From IMG/VR virus record IMGVR_UViG_3300046463_000093, positions 1 through 30,832 of that record: a stretch of 30,832 bases of DNA. One strand, 5' to 3'. Position numbers and translations under genes: made by a program. Below, one piece after another: positions 7,169-14,028 of this stretch; the first letter of the stretch is position 1, and each line of letters begins with the position of its first letter. This stretch comes from a virus. The notes under the pieces were generated by a model. It saw nothing but the letters and a program-made list of their open reading frames with translations. It searched no databases and had not been told where the DNA came from.

Positions 7169-7244
7169 TGTGCCCGGCGTAACGTCAACGCCACACTAAT
7201 CAGAAAGCCTAATGGCGATAGGGCGAATGATATGGCCGGGCACA
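7169..7244 (-). promoter_or_regulatory. Inverted repeat in the leader of the 63-aa antisense gene
   Basis: TGTGCCCGGC (7169-7178) and GCCGGGCACA (7235-7244) are perfect 10-bp reverse complements separated by 56 bases. On the minus-strand transcript the second arm ends 3 bases before the ATG at 7165, so pairing would bury the ribosome binding region. A smaller repeat (GGCGT/ACGCC) lies inside. No other gene is visible in 7166-7276. Confidence 0.4.
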
Positions 7245-7276
7245 GCCTTCTAACGATCCAATAATGGATACAAACA

Positions 7277-8026
7277 TTGTACGCCACAGACTCTAAGATT
7301 TTGGCTCCGGTATCTAAGCTATTGCCGCCGCCGGCAATGGCTGAATTCGTCGTCGCGGCTAATGACGCCGACCGTGCCGGGATGGATCACAACGAGTGCA
7401 TGAAGTCGGCATGGGGCGCCGTCTGGGAGAACTGGCGACGGACCAATAAGGGCCATTACGTCCGCAAGGACAACCCAACGGCTTCCGGTCCTGGTGGCGT
7501 TCATGTCGATGCGCCATTGGGTGGTGGCAAGAAACCCAAGAAGAAACCAAACCTTTCGATTGACGACGAGGCTGGCAGCGATCTTGAGGAAGAAGTCGTT
7601 GACGATGTGCGGCAGGTTTATCGCGCCAACAAGATTCTAAAGGTCGATGATTCCCTTGGTCTTGTGTTCGGCTGGGCGATTGTCTGTAAGCAGGACGGCG
7701 AAGATTATTTCGATCTACAGGACGACCATATCCCAGAAGATACCATGATTAAGGCCGCCACTGATTTCATGCAGAACTCTCGCGTTGGCGGCAACATGCA
7801 CGAGACGGACGAGTACGGAGACCCAGTAGCTTCCGGTGACATTGTATTTGCCATGCCGTTGACGGCGGACGTTGCCAAGGCGTTCGGAATTGAGACAAGC
7901 ACAACCGGATTGATGATTGCCTATAAGCCGGCAGACGATGCCATTTTACAGAAGTTCCGTGAGGGGAGCCTCACCGGCTTCAGTATCGGGGGTGTCCGCG
8001 GCATCGATGAGGAAGTCCCGGAATGA
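7277..8026 (+). CDS. XkdF-like putative prohead serine protease
   Basis: From about residue 118 the sequence follows the XkdF pattern: KVDDSLGLVFGWAIV, then DYFDLQDDHIPEDT, MHETDEYG, and near the end STTGLMIAYKP and SLTGFSIGG. This is the protease-like fold class that processes the prohead and scaffold. The N-terminal part (MAEFVVAANDADRAGMDHNE...) precedes a linker with GPGGVHVDAPLGGGKK. Two starts are possible: TTG at 7277 (249 aa) or ATG at 7337 (229 aa); neither has a strong ribosome binding site. The stop overlaps the next start (ATGA). The catalytic triad cannot be fixed by eye, so protease activity is inferred from family and position. Confidence 0.7.
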   Translation: MYATDSKILAPVSKLLPPPAMAEFVVAANDADRAGMDHNECMKSAWGAVWENWRRTNKGHYVRKDNPTASGPGGVHVDAPLGGGKKPKKKPNLSIDDEAGSDLEEEVVDDVRQVYRANKILKVDDSLGLVFGWAIVCKQDGEDYFDLQDDHIPEDTMIKAATDFMQNSRVGGNMHETDEYGDPVASGDIVFAMPLTADVAKAFGIETSTTGLMIAYKPADDAILQKFREGSLTGFSIGGVRGIDEEVPE

Positions 8027-8691
8027 AAAGATTCCGTCTTGGTAAGGCATCCGGCGTTGCGTGGCCGTCATTCAATGGTAAAGCAACGCTAGTCGGCACG
8101 AGCCCAGGCGGCGTTAGCGTTTATTATGACGCGACGCTCGGCGCGCCTGGATTACAGAACGCCACGGACCTGCTTGCCGCGGCGGACACTATTGTGTCGT
8201 TTAACGACCTAACATTTGGCACACCGCATTCCCCCGTTAACGTCATCGTCTTTGCTCTTGGCGGTGTTACTGACGGCACTGGCGGCGCCGACCACATGGG
8301 ATGCGATTATGCGTCTGGTGGAAACATCGAAGTTGACGCCTCGTTCGGACAGTCCGAACGCGTGTCCGCATTGTTCGAGGCCGAGCTATCCGAATGCGCG
8401 ATGAACGGTCAACTATGCGGACTATCAACCGGCGAGTCTTTATCGCGCTGGTGTGCAACGGTAGTGAGCAACAATGCACTATCTGATTTCGCTACTGCAC
8501 CAACTTGGGTCTCCGATGGTTATCCTAATTTCGTTGATAGCACAGACCAGACAGACCAGAACCCGGACTCCATCGGCTGTGGCGTTGCATTCCTATCATG
8601 TCACGGGCTCTACGGCAGCGCCGTGGCCGCTGTTCCTGGCTGCCGCACAGGCCGCAAACATTACATCGGACGATCCGTTCGGCGCGCTTAA
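8023..8691 (+). CDS. Unknown protein, probably frameshifted at about 8593
   Basis: The zero frame gives 222 residues. Up to GCGVAF (about residue 190) it reads as a normal protein resembling a hypothetical family I recall from proteobacteria, with GADHMGCDYASGG, a helix SALFEAELSEC, GLSTGESLSRW and DGYPNFVDSTDQTDQN. After that the zero frame becomes an unlikely basic tail (CRTGRKHYIGRSVRRA), while the +1 frame continues with a sensible helix (LFLAAAQAANITSDDPF) and a Pro-rich tail ending at 8887. The joined product would be about 287 residues. There is no canonical +1 slip site at TTC CTA TCA, so an indel mutation or sequencing error is as likely as programmed shifting. The start overlaps the previous stop (ATGA). 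Function is unknown. Confidence 0.6.
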   Translation: MKRFRLGKASGVAWPSFNGKATLVGTSPGGVSVYYDATLGAPGLQNATDLLAAADTIVSFNDLTFGTPHSPVNVIVFALGGVTDGTGGADHMGCDYASGGNIEVDASFGQSERVSALFEAELSECAMNGQLCGLSTGESLSRWCATVVSNNALSDFATAPTWVSDGYPNFVDSTDQTDQNPDSIGCGVAFLSCHGLYGSAVAAVPGCRTGRKHYIGRSVRRA

Positions 8692-8887
8692 TCCGCAGCC
8701 GGTTCCTGCGCCTGCACCCGTCCCAGCACCAACCCCGCAACCGGCGCCGCCTCCCGCTCCTGTTCCGGCGCCAACACCGGGGCCGGCGCCACCTCCCGCG
8801 CCGGTCCCAGAACCTCACGGCCACGAGCATCACCACCACCATCATCACGAATGGGGCGAACGCGATGACGGGGACGATATAGGGTGA
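8594..8887 (+). CDS. Plus-one-frame C-terminal part of the 8023 gene: Pro-rich and His-rich tail
   Basis: This frame has no convincing start of its own and is best read as the continuation of the 8023 gene after a +1 shift. It encodes a helix (WPLFLAAAQAAN), then about 40 residues of alternating Pro-Ala repeats such as PAPAPVPAPTPQPAPPPAPV, and finally a metal-binding-like run GHEHHHHHHHEWGERDDGDD with seven consecutive histidines. Such a regular repeat in only one frame is strong evidence that the frame is translated. A small hairpin (ACGGC-AGC-GCCGT, 8612-8624) lies just after the presumed shift. The tail could act as a flexible linker and metal-binding tip. Confidence 0.55.
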   Translation, partial: YHVTGSTAAPWPLFLAAAQAANITSDDPFGALNPQPVPAPAPVPAPTPQPAPPPAPVPAPTPGPAPPPAPVPEPHGHEHHHHHHHEWGERDDGDDIG

Positions 8888-8896
8888 TACTAGTTG

Positions 8897-9100
8897 ATGA
8901 ATAGGGTTTCTTCTGCGAAACATTTCTTTGAATCGGCAGATGAAATATGCCGACAATGGCAAGATGCTTTTGGTCGAGGAATTTGGCGCGAGGGCCACCC
9001 GCTAGATTTAGAAAAGCTTCGCAAGAGGAGAGAAGCAAAGATTGCCTATTTGCGAACCATTCGAGAAACTCTTGAATCCCACGGTGGAACGCTCCATTGA
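8897..9100 (+). CDS. Small charged protein, 67 aa, unknown function
   Basis: The ATG at 8897 follows AGGGTG by ten bases. The product (MNRVSSAKHFFESADEICRQ...) is helical and rich in Arg, Glu and Lys, with RKRREAK near residue 42, and no transmembrane segment. The stop overlaps the next start as TTGA. It is one of three small genes between the XkdF-like and scaffold genes. No family was recognised. Confidence 0.55.
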   Translation: MNRVSSAKHFFESADEICRQWQDAFGRGIWREGHPLDLEKLRKRREAKIAYLRTIRETLESHGGTLH

Positions 9101-9429
9101 GCGGAGTAGGTTTGTCGGCTCCAGAGCCCGTGCACTGGCTATTGAAATCAGAGCGAGACGTTAAGCGCAGAGTCGAAGCCTTCATTCGCGGTGAGGAAGG
9201 CGACAGCTTCGACGTTGCTGGGCCGCCTGACGATTCAGAAATTATTCGTATTAAGGAAAATCCCGGCGGCGCCGTAACGCTTCCCTGCGTTCGCCTCAAT
9301 TTGAAAATGCAGGACACGCTAAACGGCAAAGCGGTCCATGTATCATGTTCTGATACAGATTTATACACGATCCTAGATTGGCAGCGCCGCGATCTTATCA
9401 GGCGACGCCTGGAAATTAAAAGGAACTGA
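9097..9429 (+). CDS. Unknown protein, 110 aa, in head operon
   Basis: The TTG start at 9097 overlaps the previous stop (TTGA) and has GGTGGA eight bases upstream; a GTG at 9130 is a weaker alternative. The product mixes short helices and strands (VHWLLKSERDVKRRVEAF, then GGAVTLPCVRLNLKM and a final basic helix). It has no transmembrane segment and no recognised motif. Its neighbours suggest a head-assembly accessory, but the sequence alone does not show this. Confidence 0.55.
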   Translation: MSGVGLSAPEPVHWLLKSERDVKRRVEAFIRGEEGDSFDVAGPPDDSEIIRIKENPGGAVTLPCVRLNLKMQDTLNGKAVHVSCSDTDLYTILDWQRRDLIRRRLEIKRN

Positions 9430-9431
9430 TT

Positions 9432-9614
9432 ATGAGCCGCAGATTGAAAGACACCATTTCCAACTATGTCGTGACCCTGTTCAAGAAGAAGGGCGCGACG
9501 GTTGACACTTCCGCGAACACGATTACGGCGACGCAAAAGCAGACTCGGCATTCCGTTGATCGTCATACGCAGAAGCTTCTTATCAAGCGCAGCAACCTGA
9601 CGGTTTCTGGCTAA
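9432..9614 (+). CDS. Small basic protein, 60 aa, unknown function
   Basis: An AAGGA seven bases before the ATG supports the start. The product is Lys/Arg/Thr-rich (MSRRLKDTISNYVVTLFKKK...) with a predicted basic helix followed by polar strands. Its TAA overlaps the next ATG (TAATG), coupling it to the scaffold-like gene. No family was recognised; nucleic-acid binding is possible from charge only. Confidence 0.55.
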   Translation: MSRRLKDTISNYVVTLFKKKGATVDTSANTITATQKQTRHSVDRHTQKLLIKRSNLTVSG

Positions 9615-10624
9615 TGGCCAAGCGGATTATGCGTAGCTTCCGCCTGAGTGAAATCAGCGCGGTGGATCGGCCAGCGCAGGCCGGCGCGAAGATGACGATA
9701 ATGAAGCGCGAGTTTTCACAAGACGAGCGAGACCAACTCGCAGCCTCAGGCGCGGCGTTGCCTGACGGCTCATTTCCTATCAAGTCCAAGCAGGATTTGG
9801 AGAACGCCATTCATGCCGTTGGCCGGGCGTCTGATCCGGGCAAGGCAAAATCTCACATCATTAGCCGCGCGAAAACGCTCGGCGCTACCGATTTGCTGCC
9901 TGACGATTGGAAGGCAGGAAAGTCACTCAATGAGGTCGATATGACTGAACAAGAGATCAACAAAAAGATCGAGGAAGCCGTTGTGGCCAAGACCTCTGAT
10001 CTTCAGAAGCTTCTTGACGAAGCCAACGCGACTATCGCCAAGGCTCCCAAGAAAAAGCCGGTTGCCGATGGCGACGCGGAAGATGCCGCGGACGGCGGCG
10101 CCGACGAGGACACCGAGAAGTCCAAGAAGCGTTTCGAGGCGGCGGTTGCTGCCGAAGTCGAAAAGCGCGTTGCGGTCGTCAAGGCCGACGAGGCTTTCGA
10201 GGCCGAGGGCGTCACCATCCGCAAGTCGGAAGTTGGCGAAACCGCCTTCAAGTTCATGAAGGCGCAGGCCGAGAAGATCGAACTTGCCGATTTCGCCAAG
10301 GTTGCGGAACAGCAGTTCGGCAAGCTTCCAGGCGAGCCGATTGCCAAGGCCAAGGCGCTTCGCGCGATTGCCAAGCTCGGCAAGGAAGATCGCGAAGTAG
10401 TCGAGACCATGCTCAAGGGCGGCGATGCCGCGCTCAAGCAGGGCATGAGCGAGATCGGCCACGGTGCGTCATCTTCGGGTGCGCAGGACGAACTCAACAA
10501 GCGCGCGGCTGCATACGGCACTGAGCATAAGCTCAACAAGTATGTCGCCATGACCAAGTTCCTCGAAACCGCTGAAGGCCGCGAGCTTTACAAGCGCGTT
10601 CAGGACGAAAAGGACGCGGCGTAA
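9614..10624 (+). CDS. Head scaffold-like protein with DUF6582-like N-terminal region
   Basis: The 336-residue protein has three regions. Residues 1-30 contain LSEISAVDRPAQAGA, a motif also found at the ends of XkdF/prohead-protease proteins. Residues about 33-100 (LAASGAALPDGSFPIKS ... KAKSHIISRAKTLGATDLLP) match a small domain I know as DUF6582-like. From residue 110 on the protein is Glu/Lys/Ala-rich, helical and charged, as scaffolding proteins are. It directly precedes the decoration-like and capsid genes, the usual place for a scaffold. A strong internal start at 9941 could give a scaffold-only form. The scaffold role is inferred from composition and position. Confidence 0.7.
   Translation: MAKRIMRSFRLSEISAVDRPAQAGAKMTIMKREFSQDERDQLAASGAALPDGSFPIKSKQDLENAIHAVGRASDPGKAKSHIISRAKTLGATDLLPDDWKAGKSLNEVDMTEQEINKKIEEAVVAKTSDLQKLLDEANATIAKAPKKKPVADGDAEDAADGGADEDTEKSKKRFEAAVAAEVEKRVAVVKADEAFEAEGVTIRKSEVGETAFKFMKAQAEKIELADFAKVAEQQFGKLPGEPIAKAKALRAIAKLGKEDREVVETMLKGGDAALKQGMSEIGHGASSSGAQDELNKRAAAYGTEHKLNKYVAMTKFLETAEGRELYKRVQDEKDAA
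9932..9943 (+). promoter_or_regulatory. Internal ribosome binding site and ATG for a short scaffold form
   Basis: GAGG at 9932-9935 lies five bases before an in-frame ATG at 9941, residue 110 of the scaffold-like gene. Initiation here would give a 227-residue protein beginning MTEQEINKK, exactly where the DUF6582-like region ends and the charged helical region begins. Nested scaffold genes are known, for example lambda Nu3 inside C. Confidence 0.5.
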
Positions 10625-10650
10625 TCGCCGGCGAAATGAGGTTTTAACCA

Positions 10651-11028
10651 ATGGCTACTGAACAAAAACTTGAAGTCGTTAGCTTGCCGGCCAATGCTGA
10701 TTTGAGTGCAAAGCAGTATTACGCCGCCAAGCTTTCCAATGCGAGCGGCACGGCGAAGGTCGATGTCGCAGGCGTCGATGATTTTATTGTCGGCATTATC
10801 CAGAACGATGCCAACGCTGCCGGTCGCGCTGTCGAAGTCGGAATTTCCGGCATCAGCAAGGTTATCTTGGGCGCTTCCGTTACCGCGGCAGACACCCTGA
10901 CTTGCGATACCAACGGCAAGGCCATCACCCGCGCTTCGGGCGATGCCTATGCGATTGGTGTCGCTCTTACCAGCGGCTCGTCTGGCGATATTATCTCCGT
11001 TCTTCTCCGTCCGGTCGGCAAGTCGTAA
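10651..11028 (+). CDS. Capsid decoration/stabilisation-like protein (DUF2190-like)
   Basis: The 125-residue product is beta-rich and opens MATEQKLEVVSLPANADLS. A middle section with DDFIVGIIQNDANAAGRAVE and VTAADTLTCDTNGKAI is the pattern of short beta-barrel proteins encoded just before major capsid genes, which trimerise on the capsid surface. GAGG nine bases before the ATG supports the start. Codon usage is clean, as expected of an abundant protein. A terminator-like hairpin follows. The decoration role is inferred from family resemblance and position. Confidence 0.65.
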   Translation: MATEQKLEVVSLPANADLSAKQYYAAKLSNASGTAKVDVAGVDDFIVGIIQNDANAAGRAVEVGISGISKVILGASVTAADTLTCDTNGKAITRASGDAYAIGVALTSGSSGDIISVLLRPVGKS

Positions 11029-11041
11029 TTGCCCTGACCAA

Positions 11042-11076
11042 CGCGGGATGATTTAAGCCCGCGACTTTTATTTTTT
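11042..11076 (+). terminator. Rho-independent terminator-like hairpin before the capsid gene
   Basis: CGCGGG (11042-11047) pairs with CCCGCG (11058-11063) across a 10-base loop, followed by ACTTTTATTTTTTG. The T-rich tail makes it a likely terminator or attenuator. It lies between the decoration and capsid genes and would modulate expression between them. Confidence 0.6.
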
Positions 11077-11080
11077 GCTC

Positions 11081-11095
11081 GCGTCGTGACGACGC
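11081..11095. repeat. 15-bp palindrome upstream of the capsid gene
   Basis: GCGTCGT and ACGACGC are perfect 7-bp arms around a single G. In RNA it can form a 6-bp stem with a TGA loop. It follows the terminator-like hairpin and lies 28 bases before the capsid ATG. It could be an operator or a second leader hairpin. Confidence 0.4.
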
Positions 11096-11122
11096 CGGCA
11101 ATCCCATCGATGGAAATATTAG

Positions 11123-12124
11123 ATGGCTAATCCGCAACGCTCTGACGTCCACGTTGATACGCCGCTTACGGCTATCAGCGTGGCATACATGCAAGACCCG
11201 GCCGGCTTTGTTGCCGATCGGGTTTTCCCGAACGTGCCGGTCCAGAAACAGTCTGATCGGTACTTCGTCTATTCACGCGCCGACTTCAACCGCGACACGA
11301 TGGCAAAGCGCGCCATCGGTGCGGAATCAGCCGGCGACGGCTTCCGACTCGACAATACTCCGACTTACTTTGCCGAGCCGTATGCACTGCATCACGACAT
11401 CGACGACCAGATCCGCTCGAATGCGGACGGTCCCCTCGATCTCGACCGTGATGTGACTAACTTCCTGTCGCAGAAAGCCCTGTTGAACAAGGAAAACAGC
11501 TTCGTCTCGAACTTCTTCACGACCGGCGTTTGGACCGGCGCGAATGTGGACGTGACGGGCGTTTCCGCTTCTCCGGCTGGTAACACCGCGCTGCAATGGA
11601 ACGACTCGAACTCGACTCCGATCGAGGACGTGCGCTTGTACGGCGATACCGTGCAGGGCAAGACGGGCTTCCGCCCGAACAAGCTTGTCGTGGGACGCCA
11701 GGTCTGGTCGAAGCTTATCGACCATCCCGACCTGACGGATCGTATCAAGTACGGCACCTCGTCTGCTGTCAATCCCGCGATTGTCACCAAGCAGGCGGTG
11801 TCGATGGTGTTCGAGCTTTCCGAAGTTCTCGTCATGGAGGGCGTGCAGAACACCGCGAACGAAGGCGCGACCGAATCCGGCTCATTCATTGCCGGCAAGA
11901 ACGCGCTGCTCGTTTATGCGGCTCCTGCTCCTGGCATCATGATTCCCACAGGTGGTTATACCTTCTCGTGGACCGGATTGTTCGGGGCTGGCCCGCTCGG
12001 CCAGCGCGTCATGAAGTTCCGCATGGAATGGCTCAAGTCGGATCGCGTTGAACTGGAAATGGCTTATGCCATGAAGGTGATTGACGCAAAATTGGGCGTC
12101 TTCTTTAGCTCAATCGTAGCTTAG
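11123..12124 (+). CDS. Major capsid protein (HK97-fold type)
   Basis: The 333-residue protein has the pattern of phage major capsid proteins: N-terminal SVAYMQDPAGFVADRVFPNV, then QSDRYFVYSRADFNRD, a central domain with FRPNKLVVGRQVWSKL and HPDLTDRIKYG, and the C-terminal LLVYAAPAP, TFSWTG and SDRVELEMAYAMKV. It forms the icosahedral shell. Codon use is the cleanest in the window (many C-ending codons), consistent with very high expression. GGAA lies nine bases before the ATG. A terminator-like hairpin follows the stop. No cleavage site for a delta domain is evident, in keeping with a separate scaffold gene. Confidence 0.92.
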   Translation: MANPQRSDVHVDTPLTAISVAYMQDPAGFVADRVFPNVPVQKQSDRYFVYSRADFNRDTMAKRAIGAESAGDGFRLDNTPTYFAEPYALHHDIDDQIRSNADGPLDLDRDVTNFLSQKALLNKENSFVSNFFTTGVWTGANVDVTGVSASPAGNTALQWNDSNSTPIEDVRLYGDTVQGKTGFRPNKLVVGRQVWSKLIDHPDLTDRIKYGTSSAVNPAIVTKQAVSMVFELSEVLVMEGVQNTANEGATESGSFIAGKNALLVYAAPAPGIMIPTGGYTFSWTGLFGAGPLGQRVMKFRMEWLKSDRVELEMAYAMKVIDAKLGVFFSSIVA

Positions 12125-12130
12125 AGCTAA

Positions 12131-12247
12131 TCAAAAATGCAGTCGGCGCGCAATGCGCCGGCTGTTTTCACGCCAGCGTAGGAATTTTACGGCGGCGAAA
12201 AAACAAGCGACGGCAATTAGTCCGACCGCAATAGTTATTTCTATCAT
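12131..12247 (-). CDS. Small antisense membrane protein, 38 aa
   Basis: The minus-strand ATG at 12247 has a perfect GGAGG six bases upstream, the best ribosome binding site in this region. The product has one hydrophobic segment, IAVGLIAVACFFAAV (about residues 6-20), followed by a strongly basic tail ending NSRRIARRLHF. This is a typical single-pass inner-membrane miniprotein with cytoplasmic basic tail. The tail is encoded by the capsid terminator hairpin on the other strand. A minus-strand frame ending at 12244 overlaps its start as ATGA but looks non-coding. Possible roles are superinfection exclusion or holin-like activity; neither is shown. Confidence 0.65.
   Translation of the reverse strand: MIEITIAVGLIAVACFFAAVKFLRWRENSRRIARRLHF
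12142..12168 (+). terminator. Terminator-like hairpin after the capsid gene
   Basis: GTCGGCGC (12142-12149) pairs with GCGCCGGC (12155-12162) with one G-T pair and a 5-base loop, followed by TGTTTT. It begins 18 bases after the capsid stop and would end or reduce transcription of the capsid operon. It also lies inside the 3' part of the minus-strand gene at 12131-12247. Confidence 0.55.
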
Positions 12248-12319
12248 GGCTTGCCTCCGTCTCCAATGTGGTGACGGGGGAAGCTTTCAAGCAATACAAA
12301 AAACACGGATATTATTGTA

Positions 12320-12679
12320 ATGGCCAGAGCCTCGATATGGCTGGCGAAATTCAACCGCGAGGCTGATTTCGTCGCGCAAAGACCAATGCTGGTTAATGGT
12401 GCAAAACTTCTGCCCGGCGACCTGATAGACAAAACGAAATTCTCGACCAGACGCCTGCGCTGTCTTTATGAAATGCGCAAGATACGGGTTGCTACTTTGA
12501 ACGAGAGGCAATTGCTGCGCTGGGAAATCAATGAAGATGGCAGTGTTAGCGGGTCTCCGGTAGCCCTGGAAACGTTTAAAATTGATCCGTCTACTATGAT
12601 TACAATACACGCAACGCCAGGCGAAATAGTGCGTGTCGCACCCAAGAAACGCGGCCGTCCAAAACGTGCCGTTGCCTGA
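12320..12679 (+). CDS. Unknown basic protein with AT-hook-like end, 119 aa
   Basis: The product begins MARASIWLAKFNREADFVA and has a compact mixed middle containing LLPGDLIDKTKFSTRRLRCLYEMRKI in outline, then ends in the basic run KKRGRPKRAVA, similar to an AT-hook (core RGRP) that binds AT-rich minor groove. The ribosome binding site is weak (GGAT 11 bases upstream). It is the first plus-strand gene after the capsid terminator and overlaps the next gene. Its opening makes it a possible small head-tail or DNA-associated protein, but no family was recognised. Confidence 0.6.
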   Translation: MARASIWLAKFNREADFVAQRPMLVNGAKLLPGDLIDKTKFSTRRLRCLYEMRKIRVATLNERQLLRWEINEDGSVSGSPVALETFKIDPSTMITIHATPGEIVRVAPKKRGRPKRAVA

Positions 12680-13331
12680 ATACAGCGAAATAAAGCCGCC
12701 ATACTGGAACGACAAGCCGCTGCTGATTGTTGGTTCTGGTTCGTCGCTAAAGGGATTTGACTTCAATAGATTGCGTGGGCTCGGCTACATCCTTGCGGTT
12801 AAGGAATCCGTCTGGGATTTGCCGTTTGCCGATGCCTGTTTTTCATTGCACCTGCCGTGGACAAAGCGGCGCGAACAAGAATTAAAAACCCTTGCGGTGC
12901 CGCTCTATCTCGCGGTGCCAAAAGGCATGTCGGAAAAACAATATGGACCGATTATTCCTGGTGCCATCTACATTGATAGAGGTAACGAGAAACACCTGTC
13001 TGATAATCCGGCGCTCATCCACGCGGGCGGTAATAGTGGATTTGGCGCTCTTAACTTGGCTTATCTTAAGCGCGCTAAATCAATTTACCTCTTTGGCTTC
13101 GACTTCAACCGCAGTGGCGGACACTACTGTCCCGACAGATACGAAGAACCAGACAGCCACAATGCCCGCTATTGGGAAAATTGGGGCGACAACTTCATTA
13201 ACACTAAGCAGCAACTTGCGAACGCTGGAATATCCGTAACCAACGCCTCGCCTAATTCATCCGTTAAAGCATTTCCGAAGGTAACAATTGAAGCGGCGCT
13301 GGAGCGTTTACATTGGTTTCGAGCCGCGTGA
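12633..13331 (+). CDS. Rossmann-fold protein of DUF115/MptE- or GT42-like type
   Basis: The core starts LLIVGSGSSLKGFDFNRL (about residues 30-47), a nucleotide-binding loop like those of DUF115/MptE-like proteins and GT42 sialyltransferases. Later GNSGFGALNLAYLKRAKSIY and LFGFDFNRSGGHY follow the same fold, where a buried helix precedes the strand and acidic substrate loop. It therefore probably acts on a nucleotide-activated sugar or related substrate. Starts at GTG 12633 (232 aa) or GTG 12666 (221 aa) are possible; both overlap the preceding gene. The next gene begins inside its 3' end. Family resemblance is by eye only; a catalytic role is inference. Confidence 0.6.
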   Translation: MSHPRNAAVQNVPLPEYSEIKPPYWNDKPLLIVGSGSSLKGFDFNRLRGLGYILAVKESVWDLPFADACFSLHLPWTKRREQELKTLAVPLYLAVPKGMSEKQYGPIIPGAIYIDRGNEKHLSDNPALIHAGGNSGFGALNLAYLKRAKSIYLFGFDFNRSGGHYCPDRYEEPDSHNARYWENWGDNFINTKQQLANAGISVTNASPNSSVKAFPKVTIEAALERLHWFRAA

Positions 13332-14028
13332 GGCTCAGGCTTTCGCGGTAGCTAGGCACTCGATACGACGCCGACTTCATGCGCCGATACCAATACACGG
13401 AGTAATCCTTGACGATCTTCGAGCTAAAGGACTTTACACGCGCGAAACGTCGCGGCGTGTCAACGGCGATGGCCGATGGCAACTATGGGATGAAATCTCG
13501 CAAGCTCCATGCAGTACAGAATTCGCCATCAGTAGATTCCTTGTTCCTCATCTGGCCGGTGACGGTCTGGCGCTGTTCATGGATTGCGACATGCTGGTGC
13601 GCGATGACCTATCTAAGTTGTTTCGACAGGTAGAGAACGCATACGAGCAAAAGGCGGTCTGGTGCGTCAAGCACGATTACACGCCACGCGATGCTGTCAA
13701 GATGGATGGGCAGGCCCAGACATCTTACCAGAAAAAAAACTGGAGCAGCTTCGCAATGTTCGATTGCGATGCGCCGGCCAACAAAGCACTAACGGTTGAG
13801 CTAGTGAATACCGCACCGGGGCGTCTGCTACATCAGTTCTGCTGGCTGGCAGACTGCGACATTGGCGAACTGTCACCGGAATGGAATTGGCTGGCCGGCG
13901 AAAGCGATCCGATTGAAAACCCCAAAGTCGTGCATCACACTCTTGGTTCGCCTTGCATGGCTGGTTACGAGAATGTGCCGTTTGCTGATGAGTGGCGCAA
14001 AGAACTTAATAGTTGGGCTAAGAATTAA
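13288..14028 (+). CDS. Putative glycosyltransferase (GT-A, DxD)
   Basis: The 246-residue protein opens VYIGFEPREAQAFAVARHSI, as in GT8-like enzymes that begin with a nucleotide-sugar-binding strand, and has ALFMDCDMLVRDDLSKLF (about residues 109-126) with DCD serving as the metal-binding DxD. Later conserved-looking segments include NWSSFAMFDCD, LSPEWNWLAGE and KVVHHTLGSP, the last resembling the HxxG-type end of GT8 folds. It would transfer a sugar from a nucleotide donor. The TTG start at 13288 has AAGG six bases upstream and lies 44 bases inside the previous gene. The acceptor is unknown; a virion protein or glycan are candidates. Confidence 0.75.
   Translation: MKRRWSVYIGFEPREAQAFAVARHSIRRRLHAPIPIHGVILDDLRAKGLYTRETSRRVNGDGRWQLWDEISQAPCSTEFAISRFLVPHLAGDGLALFMDCDMLVRDDLSKLFRQVENAYEQKAVWCVKHDYTPRDAVKMDGQAQTSYQKKNWSSFAMFDCDAPANKALTVELVNTAPGRLLHQFCWLADCDIGELSPEWNWLAGESDPIENPKVVHHTLGSPCMAGYENVPFADEWRKELNSWAKN

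Noticed and set aside
7036-7287. Minus-strand frame of 83 codons near the 63-aa gene
   Set aside because: It overlaps the better-supported 63-aa frame in another phase and has no ribosome site.
8688-9566. Long minus-strand frame (292 codons) under three plus-strand genes
   Set aside because: It runs opposite well-supported genes with overlapping starts and ribosome sites, and its product is a basic, low-order sequence produced by the complement of the Pro-rich repeat.
9923-10557. Two long minus-strand frames opposite the scaffold gene
   Set aside because: They are Leu/Ser/Ala-rich mirrors of the charged scaffold codons and lack start signals; the plus-strand gene explains the region.
12244-12432. 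Minus-strand frame overlapping the start of the 38-aa membrane gene (ATGA)
   Set aside because: It lies opposite the start of a real plus-strand gene, has no ribosome site at its ATG, and only its last part is hydrophobic; coupling remains possible but unsupported.
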